DNA of 64,000 bases, from contig CM037829.1 in the NCBI GenBank assembly GCA_021234535.1, forward strand, positions 34,099,976 through 34,163,975, read 5' to 3'. This document shows, piece after piece, positions 56,302-64,000 of the stretch. Both the position numbers and the translations under genes were made by a program. A model generated the notes under the pieces. That model searched no databases, was not told the origin of the DNA, and saw nothing but the letters and a program-made list of their open reading frames with translations. This DNA is from Stichopus chloronotus (lineage: Eukaryota > Echinodermata > Holothuroidea > Aspidochirotida > Stichopodidae). Numbering within the stretch: position 1 is the first letter of the stretch; every line of letters starts with the position of its first letter.

Positions 56302-58497
56302 AAAAAACTAAACCTTTGCCATATGCTGCAGTACTTGTGCATGAATCCCCTCTGGAATTGTTATCAGAATTCTGGTATGGTTTGTCCTGTGTGACACTGT
56401 TGTACCATATTATGCCATGCCCTGCTAGCATCAATAACAGAAATTGCTTTCTTAAAGAATTCAAGCCCATTTGGCACAGTTGGATACACAGGAATCGTGT
56501 TTCTCAGATCCCTTGTAATAAAGTACTGTTTAATGCATCATGAGTTTAGCAGTCGCCTCGTAAATCCTTTCTGCATGCAGATTGAGGGCTTCATCAACTC
56601 AGTTTTGAGTTATGAATGCTTTGTAGAGCAAACATCCAAGTTCAGTGGTGCAGTGATCCTTGAAAACGGTGTGGCCGTATTTTCAAGGAGTTTGCTTGGT
56701 CGTGTGGAAACGTGGTGGTACAGCGCTGCAAGTATTTAGCTGTCCTTCTGGAAGTTCTGGGGGAAGTGTTGGATTAGTCAATATTCCAGTGATGTCTGTA
56801 TGTTGTTCCTAATTGTATCAAAGTAAATCTGGGACACGCATAGTTGGAAAGGGAGGTGGATTACTCGACAGCCATCAAAGGATCGTTAGTTGTTTTGAAT
56901 TGTCTGATGGATGTGCTGACTAAGACTTCCACAGGAAAGTGTCAATTTACAGACAGCACTGTTGCTCTTGCCCGGGTATGGACATATTTATGTACATGCA
57001 CAGTGTTCAATTTAGGCAGGAAATATTCTGCATGGATATGGTCTGTGCTTGAAGGTGCCATCTGGACTGCAGTGGTGTAGGATGTACCTGAAAAGCCAAT
57101 ATTTGCTGTGATAAGTGGAATTGATCTCTGTTCTTCATCTTGGATAGGTGAATTTGTTGTGATCAAAATTTCTCACGTTTGACCTAATGTTCAGTGGAAA
57201 TATCACACAGGGATTTCCAACATCAGTGGTCTGGCTCGTTTGATAAAAACTTTGTCAAAGATTTGTCAGTTTCATTTTAAAGTAGTTGCAGTAGTTTTAG
57301 CCGTGGAAACATGTACTACAGCTGATTAAAACTCATTTAGTATGTCATAAGTTCTAACAGCATTTTTTTCAGGTTATTCTCTGTTCTTAAGTCTGCAAAG
57401 GCATACAGTGTTGCATCGAGGGGTTGTACACATCAGCGTGTACCCTTCATCGCATGTTTTCTCGTTTACTGTACATACTGTAGTGTAAATTTAATTATAT
57501 GACCATGTTTATGGTGGATTAAGGAAACATACGTCTATCTTTTCCTTTCAGTATTCTTTTTATTGTCTTCTAAGGGAATTTGAAAGAAATTATTGTTTCC
57601 CACAGTAACTTATTTTTTTCTGAGTATTTGAACCCCCAAAGTTCTAGCATTTTAATCAGGATATGTATTTGGAAGGACAATGCACCAATTTTTTGAGCAG
57701 CATTGTACCATGTGAGCCATACAGTAAGCATGTCTCCTGAAAAGATTTGAAGTACTGTAGCAGTTATGTAATTGCAGTATTTTAGTGACAGAAATCAAAG
57801 TTTAGATTTGAGGTCATACTATCCAGAAGAAAGAATGTGTAAGGTGCAGGAAAAATAGTGTTCGTCAGATGAGGTCTGCCTTGTAATTACTCATCCTTCC
57901 TTGGTCAAAGTGATGGAGATATCTCAAAATTTACACTTTAATATTGATTTAATGGATATAATAAATTTGCAAGTGTAGTGTCGCTGGATAGGTCATTGCT
58001 ATTGTGCAGTAAGCTGCAGGAAAATTTGTACTCTTAAGGCAGCAGTCTCCATACTCTTTTGCTTGCATTTCACTAAGATGCTGGAAATCTGAAGTCACCC
58101 ACCTCTACTATTTAAGTTGATTCCAACAAGTAACGTGGTTCACAAGTAGAGAGTTTCTTTCTAAAAAATCTAAAAATGGTGTGAATTTTGTGGCAAATTT
58201 TGATTGCATCTCAGCAGAACTGAACATTTTTCTCATTTTTATTCATTGTACTTTACTTTTTTTTATTGGTAAGCTTGGCGTCCCACCCAAATGTTTCCCA
58301 CAGTTTGGTGACCGTCACTCTTAGGTAACCTATGTCATCAAGTTACCATAGCAGAGTGTTGTACCCACCTTTACATCTGTCTGAAAGCATAGCTTTTGTT
58401 TTGCAGTAATGACATATGTGTTGTTGTAAACATTCACTAAGTTTGACAAAGTTACTGCACTTATTTCTCATCTTTTTTTTTCCATGTCCTATCCCAG
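56302..58497. other. Region upstream of the sulfotransferase coding exon
   Basis: No coding gene supported; open frames up to 80 codons have no recognisable content. If the acceptor at 58497 is real, most of this is intron. Confidence 0.4.
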
Positions 58498-58620
58498 GTT
58501 ATGGTTGGCATCATAATTTGAACTTCCATAGAGGACTGGGCATGCATCTGTTGTACCGAAGTATCTTCTGAGGAAGTCGCCCGTCCGTGATGTTGGTGGC
58601 ATCCAAAGTCCGTCTTCATC
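58498..58620 (+). promoter_or_regulatory. Sulfotransferase 5' leader with upstream ORFs, after a probable splice acceptor
   Basis: A pyrimidine-rich tract ending tcctatcccag at 58497 is a strong 3' splice site, so the coding exon probably starts at 58498 and one or more leader exons lie upstream, unidentified. The leader contains three upstream ATGs: 58501-58521 (6 codons plus stop), 58542-58571 (9 codons plus stop) and 58590-58823 (77 codons plus stop). The last overlaps the main start in another frame. This suggests translational damping if the leader is correct. Confidence 0.5.
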
Positions 58621-59982
58621 ATGAACTTTCAGAAGCCCCTTATCATCATCATTCTGGTCTCTGTTGTCCTCATTTTCATCGTAGGTTCGTACCTGGCTGC
58701 AGAGTCCACAGTGAACTTTCTACGGTCCAGACCCAGGTCCTTCAAGTGGAAACTTCAACAGGGAGAGGTATGGCCCGAGGTCCAAAACTTCACCTGGAGT
58801 ATGACAGATCTCGGTCGAGGTGACGTAGAATCGACTGTCCGAAACCGAGGTGTTGGCCATCCCTCCACTAATTTGACTCAACTGACTGGGACCAAGACAT
58901 CAAACCGGTCCAGGCCTGTGATTATACCCATCAGAGGGAAGTACAACTACTCAAAGAGGGAAAAGGCCATCCTCAAGGACTCCGTGAGAAGGATTCTGCT
59001 ACACATGGACTCGGATCTTAAAGTGCAATATTTCTTACAAGCTGAAAAGTACGAGTCTCAACATTCCAAGCCTATCCACCAGCTGGATGTAACTTTACAA
59101 TGGGACTTTTTGAGAAAATTTTTAGGCGCTGCAGGCTACAAGCAGAGGTTTCCGGATGTCATCAATATTGGCGTCAAGAAAAGTGGGACCAATGCCTTGG
59201 GATTCTTCATTACCCAGCATCCGCTCATCTCTCACTCGATTGGAAATGAGGTTCACTTCTTTGACTGGAATTACCACATGGGTCTCGACTTTTACAAATC
59301 CAAAATGGGCTTTTCCACCCACGATCAGCTCTCCTTTGAAAAGACCCCTCGCTACTTTGTGACAGACAGTGCACCTAAGGCCATACTGCAGGACTTGGGA
59401 AACAGAACCAAATTCATCCTGTGTGTGAGGGATCCAATCTCCAGACTTGTGTCTGACTTCAGGCACGAGAGGGAGCTGAATATCCGGAGAACTGGGAAAA
59501 GGCGCAACAAAAAGAACGTCTCCTCCAGTGAGGACTTGGAGGGCAAGTTGTTGACTGCCCTCATCATGGATCAGAACGGTAATGTCAATTCCTCCAGTGA
59601 TGTGGTCAGAACTAGCAGCTATTCGATACATCTTAGGAACTGGCTGAAATATTACCCTTTGGAGAATTTTCTCTTCCTGGACCATGATGATCTTCTCAGT
59701 AAGACATTCCAAATCATGAAAAGGGTTGAGAGTTTTCTGAATCTTGACAGTTATTTCACAAAAAGCATGTTTTACTTTGATCCAGTTCGAGGTGGGCCTT
59801 GCCTGTATCGCTCAGACTCACAGAGGCCATGTCCAGCTAAAAGTACGCCAGGTTTCCTACCAAAGGCAAAGTTGAGCAGAAAGACGGAGACTAAGTTGAG
59901 AGAATACTTTGGTCCAATCATCGCTGACTTTATCCACCTAACTGGTCAGGAATTTCAGTGGTCAAACAAGTATCTTCAGTAA
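58621..59982 (+). CDS. Heparan sulfate glucosamine 3-O-sulfotransferase-like, type II Golgi enzyme
   Basis: Predicted to transfer sulfate from PAPS to the 3-OH of glucosamine in heparan sulfate chains in the Golgi lumen. The 453 residues comprise a short cytosolic tail (1-6), one signal-anchor helix (about 7-27), a stem with candidate N-glycosylation sites (N57, N84, N95, N109), and a sulfotransferase domain (about 177-450). The 5'-phosphosulfate loop is GVKKSGTNAL (184-193); the family usually has a K-GGT form. NEVHFFDW (209-216) holds E210, aligned with the family's catalytic Glu. EKTPRYF is at 240-246. The 3'-phosphate motif is RDPISRLVS, with R270 and S278 at the canonical 8-residue spacing. 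C394 and C404 match the conserved disulfide pair. Further sequons are N261, N299 and N323. The coding region is a single exon, which is common for 3-OST genes. The start ATG has A at -3. The stem is long, so orthology to 3-OST-1, -5 or another subtype is undecided, and another heparan sulfotransferase is the main alternative. Confidence 0.87.
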   Translation: MNFQKPLIIIILVSVVLIFIVGSYLAAESTVNFLRSRPRSFKWKLQQGEVWPEVQNFTWSMTDLGRGDVESTVRNRGVGHPSTNLTQLTGTKTSNRSRPVIIPIRGKYNYSKREKAILKDSVRRILLHMDSDLKVQYFLQAEKYESQHSKPIHQLDVTLQWDFLRKFLGAAGYKQRFPDVINIGVKKSGTNALGFFITQHPLISHSIGNEVHFFDWNYHMGLDFYKSKMGFSTHDQLSFEKTPRYFVTDSAPKAILQDLGNRTKFILCVRDPISRLVSDFRHERELNIRRTGKRRNKKNVSSSEDLEGKLLTALIMDQNGNVNSSSDVVRTSSYSIHLRNWLKYYPLENFLFLDHDDLLSKTFQIMKRVESFLNLDSYFTKSMFYFDPVRGGPCLYRSDSQRPCPAKSTPGFLPKAKLSRKTETKLREYFGPIIADFIHLTGQEFQWSNKYLQ

Positions 59983-60176
59983 TCTTGCCACCCACATCAT
60001 TTTAAGAACATTTTCCTTTTATGTAAGAAAGTCGTCATTCGGCATGTTTGCAATAATTATACGGTACTGGTGATGAGGAGAGAGAAGAAAGGGAGGAGGG
60101 TGAAGACCTGGAGCAGGGGTGATGGGGAATTGTTGCCTATCAGTTGATTCATTTGGGGAAAATTTCTCCCTTTATG

Positions 60177-60215
60177 AGGGAGGGAGGGAGGAAGGGGGGA
60201 GGGACGGAGGAAGTG
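60177..60215 (+). repeat. G-rich purine tract in the presumed 3' UTR
   Basis: Repeated GGGA units followed by GGGGGGA and GGGACGGAGG. It has G-quadruplex potential on the sense strand of the sulfotransferase transcript. Confidence 0.6.
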
Positions 60216-60515
60216 AGTGCTTGTAACAGTAAGTTTGCTACAAATAACTGTCAACTTCAAGGTACTTTTACAGTCTAATGATTTCAACAGAGCCTATGTT
60301 ACTCTTGACAAATCTTCTGTTTGTTGCAAGATTGCTTGCCAACTGTCGATGCGCATGCATTTCCTTGTTTCGTGTAGGAAATCCACTAACATTTGTTTTC
60401 ATTCCAGGGCATCATTCCTTTAACTGCTTGCGTTTATGTTGTCTTTGTGCTGTGTGTTTTCTATCACGAAATGTTCATCGGTAACTGGATGCTAGTGTTC
60501 AGTCTAAGTTTAATC

Positions 60516-61110
60516 CTGTTGAAATGTATTTTGTGAACCATCTTGTTCTTATAGGCTGAAATATATGTCACTCCATCTTGAATGTCAACAGGTCATCATG
60601 GCCTGCACAAAGAACTTGCCACCCGTAGATGCTTCATCAGTTTATGGGATATTTTCTTTCATACTTTATTGTGTAACATTTTGAACCTATAATTGTTTTA
60701 TATCGAATATTTTAATGTCATAGAGAAAGTATGTCAATTGTTGATAGTATCAGTTATGGTCATGGAAAGTCTATAAATCTGTCAAATTGGCTGATCGATT
60801 AATTTATGGATAAAAATATTTCAATTTAAGTGCAGATTGAGAACTGGACATTACTCAAAGTTTAAACCATTTGAAATGTATTTATACACTGAAATATATG
60901 TTAGTTCATCAGGCTATCATGGACTGTTCAAAGAACTAGCAACCCCTAGATATTCTATGCTACATTTTCTTTCATACTTTATTATTTAAAATTAGACTAT
61001 AACTTTGTTTTATATCAACTAATAATGCTAAAGAGAATGAATGTCAGTTGTTAGTAGTATCTGTTGTGGGCATGGAAAACTCAAGAGTGATTGACCAGCA
61101 GATTAGCAGG
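60516..61110 (+). repeat. 333-bp tandem duplication in the presumed 3' UTR
   Basis: The blocks GAAATGTATTT, CTGAAATATATG (60556 and 60889), TCATGG, AAAGAACT, TTTCTTTCATACTTTATT, GTTTTATATC and CATGGAAA occur in the same order in both halves. The period measured between the CTGAAATATATG blocks is 333 bp. Confidence 0.75.
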
Positions 61111-61351
61111 TTGATCTACACAACCTACTTTTGGTAACAGAAAAGCCTTTTGGCAATTATCCCGTTGGTGTTGCACTCACAAAATGTCTCAATCACTTCG
61201 TAAACATGCCATGAAGCCATTTTGTGTCCATGGTTGTTTCTATGGCGACAAATCCTTCATCTATCATTAAATCAGAAGAAGGCGCAATCTCATCAATGCA
61301 AGCACAGTATGTTCCTTATTTTATTGGTGCAAAGAAATGAGAGCAGAGAGT

Positions 61352-61357
61352 AATAAA
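61352..61357 (+). promoter_or_regulatory. Candidate polyadenylation signal AATAAA
   Basis: First canonical AATAAA I see on the plus strand downstream of the sulfotransferase stop, about 1.37 kb away. Confidence 0.4.
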
Positions 61358-61375
61358 AAGTCATTGCTTGAATTT

Positions 61376-63888
61376 TAAATGACTTTATCAGATTATATTG
61401 TTACACTAACTTCCTTCTCAATCAGTGATGAAAGTCTGTAAATTATATCATGTATGTTTACTAGTTTAAAAGCAAGACCTGTTTACAAGAATGTAATAAT
61501 GTTTACAAGAACACATTGAGAAATTAATTGCAGTCTAGGGAAACACCGGTATTAGGTTCTGACTTAATCCTTCACTGACTTTGAAAATGCAGTGAGGCAC
61601 ACATTATCTTTTGGCCTTAAAGGGAAAGATCATCCAGGGGTGGGCAATCACAAGACATGACCCTCTGTACATGGTATCGGCATTAACTGTATGAATTAAC
61701 TCTGTGTGTTTACATGTTTGCTGTATTGGCTATAACTTCAGTACCCCAATGCAAAACACTTAGTACCCATTGGCACACTGCTATGACGTTTGATATTAGC
61801 CAATCATGAAACACTACGTGTGCCTCTACTTGTACCTCACACTGAAGACTTGTTTACACACACATGCACACACACAGAGCTTTGTTTTCCATTCATTCCG
61901 AGGACCTCATTGTGCATTCTTTGTTTTTTCTTCCTCAACCCTAACCTTAACAATAGACTGTCTATTGTTAATCTAGAGAGGACTGGAGAAATCTTTTGAA
62001 CTTTCTACAGAGGACCTAAAATCTATTGTTTTGGTCCTCGATCCCACCCTAAAACAAGGGCACATACACACATGCACACCCACACAAAAGTTAAACGTGA
62101 CAACTCTGATGGGTAAACCAAGTGCAAGTTGACCGAGAGACAAGCTACATGTTTCAGACAATGTTCAATGAAAACATTGTGCCTGTCCCCCCCCCCTCCA
62201 ACCATGTGCTGAAATTTCTGATGACACTTATGCTGTATGCCTGATGTCTTCTGTCTGTATCAAATTGTCAATTGATATTGACTTGGTATTGTGGTATCCT
62301 AAGTCACTCTTCTGCAGGGATAATAGCTTTTTTTCCAAATGTTTTTTTGAACTTAAGAGCAACATTTCAGCCAGGAACTGTCCTTCCAGTGATCATGTGA
62401 CATCCCACAGAATCTTATCCATTCCTTTGTTGCATTTACTGCTGTTACCTTTTAGAACTGCTGGTTGTTTTAAACATCTACAATTCTGTGAGTGTATAAA
62501 GAAGGATGTTACACTTATACCTCCATAAACTGTAAAGGTATTATTTATGACTTGGGAAGCTTACATTAGTACTGATCTGGGGACTTGATTAACATGTAAA
62601 TTACAATTTGTAGGTTCTTTAATCCAGTTTGGTACTGTTGCTAGACCATTAATGTGGTTTGTAATGTGTAATTACCGTTGCTAAGCCTTTAATCTGTTCT
62701 GTAATAATATGTACTTACAGCTGGATGATTCGGAATGGAATCTGTACTTACTGGTTGTAAACCCTGAATCTTTCAGAGGTTTCCTGCCATGGCGATGTAG
62801 GTGCACCCTTCCTGAAGGGGTCAAGGCTCAAGTACTGGCACACATCATTTATTTGATGGCTACACTTGTGTGAAAACTGTCTAAACGAAATGTCACCATC
62901 GTTTGGCACGAAGTGTAGCTGATAATTTTTTAATAAATTGCTAGAAATTGCCTCCACAGGTGCCCTTTCACTCTTGTGGCACCTCCAAAAATGCTGCTGG
63001 AGGGGACATGGCCCCCTGCCCTTCAGCCATACTGCCCCTTTGGTTGTTCTTCATTTTATCACACTCTTGAAATTGCCGTATTTGCCAGTTCGTACTGATG
63101 CTGAAAGTTTCACCTTGTTAAATCAATGACGCTCTGCCACTGAACAACTGAAAATTCCAGAGTGCAAACAAACATTTGTAAAGGTGAAAGTGATTGCTTT
63201 CAAAGATTAAAAAAACAATGAAGAAGATATTGACAGCTTGCAACTGATAATAAAGAAATACAGTTAACCGTAGTCCATGTACTTGCCCTCTGTAGTATTT
63301 CTATTTTCTTGTTTGGTACTTCAAAGTGCAGTTAATCCTGCATTTTCTTATGAAATTGCTATCTAGCTGACTAACTAACTTCTTGAAAGTAAATATTCTT
63401 TTAATTCTTTTTGTTTTACTTTATTATCCAATACAAAAGTATACGTTATATATTTTGGTCTAGATAATTTATTTAGGGAGGTGCTAATTGCAAACAAAGA
63501 AATAAAGGTGCAGTTAAATGATGCTTTCAACAAGTCAAGCTCTCTATCTCTAATTTATTTGTTTCTTGCCTCATGTAAGAACTATACCACTGGCGAAGCT
63601 ATGATTTATGTGACTCCTTACAACAGGGCTTATGTTACCCACATCATGCCCCAAAAGACAATTAGCTCCATGTAGGATCAGTTACGTTCCCAAGAACATG
63701 TCCTGGGGTTTTTGTCTCATCTCCCGCCACCGCAAGGTGCACGCACAGACTCTTTGCAACGAATACTGAAGAGTATAGACGGGAAAGTACCCATCATCTC
63801 GTAAGAACGTTGATTAAAGGTAACCGATCGTCTCAAAATCTCCCATGAATGGAACAAAACAATCGTTACGTCACTTTGGCATTTTCAG
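61376..63888. other. Intergenic region right of the sulfotransferase
   Basis: Contains repeat copy B (61893-62085), a poly-C tract near 62188 and AT-rich sequence. No coding gene could be supported. Confidence 0.5.
61893..62085 (+). repeat. Dispersed repeat copy B
   Basis: Second copy of the element at the window start. It carries about 60 extra bases containing a near-perfect palindrome (61947-61971, 12-bp arms TTAACAATAGAC around one base). Like copy A it runs into a short CA-rich tract. Confidence 0.8.
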
Positions 63889-63951
63889 GTTACCGTATTG
63901 TCGTTCACTGCAAGTAACAAGGATTTGTCACTAGTTGATTGCACCCTCAAA
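63889..63951 (+). CDS. Possible internal coding exon of an unseen gene
   Basis: Acceptor attttcag, 21 open codons (beginning VTVLSFTASNKDLSLVDCTL) and donor gtaagtac. The surrounding 300 bp is CpG-richer. I do not recognise the peptide, and a 63-bp open stretch between splice-like sites can arise by chance. Confidence 0.2.
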
Positions 63952-64000
63952 GTAAGTACGCACATGCACAGGACGTGGAACTACACAGTGCGCACGCTCA

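Larger units (their letters stand above)
59983..61375 (+). other. Probable 3' UTR of the sulfotransferase gene
   Basis: AT-rich sequence without coding potential follows the TAA stop. It contains a G-rich tract (60177-60215), a 333-bp tandem duplication (about 60516-61110) and an AATAAA at 61352-61357. The extent depends on which poly(A) signal is used; ATTAAA near 61267 is another option. Confidence 0.4.

Noticed and set aside
56276..56310. Hairpin followed by an A-rich run as a bacterial-type terminator
   Set aside because: The window is animal nuclear DNA, so intrinsic terminators are not expected; it is listed only as a hairpin.
59122..59712. 196-codon minus-strand open frame opposite the sulfotransferase
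   Set aside because: A complement shadow of the conserved plus-strand coding exon; the plus-strand frame has the conserved enzyme motifs.

Overview
The window is eukaryotic nuclear DNA from an animal. It is AT-rich, has long introns and is crowded with diverged tandem and dispersed repeats, poly-C/poly-G tracts and (CA)n runs. It looks like a marine invertebrate. The aconitase and the heparan-sulfate-type sulfotransferase both read as animal proteins, and a deuterostome such as an echinoderm is my guess; nothing in the sequence fixes the species.

Two protein genes can be supported. (1) Mitochondrial aconitase (ACO2) is on the minus strand, from the ATG at 40464 to the stop at 8685. I assembled it by eye from 22 coding exons that join in phase into 783 codons, close to the vertebrate length. 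Every cluster cysteine and substrate-binding residue I checked is present at a constant offset of +4 from the human precursor. (2) An intronless coding region at 58621-59982 (+) encodes a 453-residue type II Golgi sulfotransferase of the heparan sulfate 3-O-sulfotransferase kind. Its 5' leader probably begins at a splice acceptor at 58497/58498 and contains three upstream ORFs. The two genes point away from each other, with about 18 kb between their start codons.

Layout: 1-8540 is intergenic, with a dispersed repeat at the very start, a C-rich array at 6704-6770 and a CRE-containing stretch near 6054. 8550-40464 is ACO2; its introns hold several repeat families, a minisatellite and one strong hairpin. 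40465-58497 is intergenic or 5' intron of the sulfotransferase and is dominated by repeat arrays (43.8-45.0, 47.3-50.2, 52.1-52.6, 55.3-56.1 kb). 58498-about 61375 is the sulfotransferase terminal exon, including a 333-bp tandem duplication in the presumed 3' UTR. 61376-64000 is intergenic, with a second copy of the window-start repeat at 61893-62085 and a possible exon of an unseen gene at 63889-63951.

I found no operons, CRISPR arrays, rRNA or convincing tRNA genes, and no reverse transcriptase or transposase reading frame. The genes are ordinary metabolism and glycan-modification genes. The less ordinary material is in the non-coding DNA: a repeat family carrying nuclear-receptor-type AGGTCA half-sites (including perfect DR1 spacing) inside an ACO2 intron and elsewhere, a pre-miRNA-like intronic hairpin, a fold-back repeat array, and a small palindrome flanked by an 8-bp direct repeat. 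I do not see an undescribed multi-gene system.
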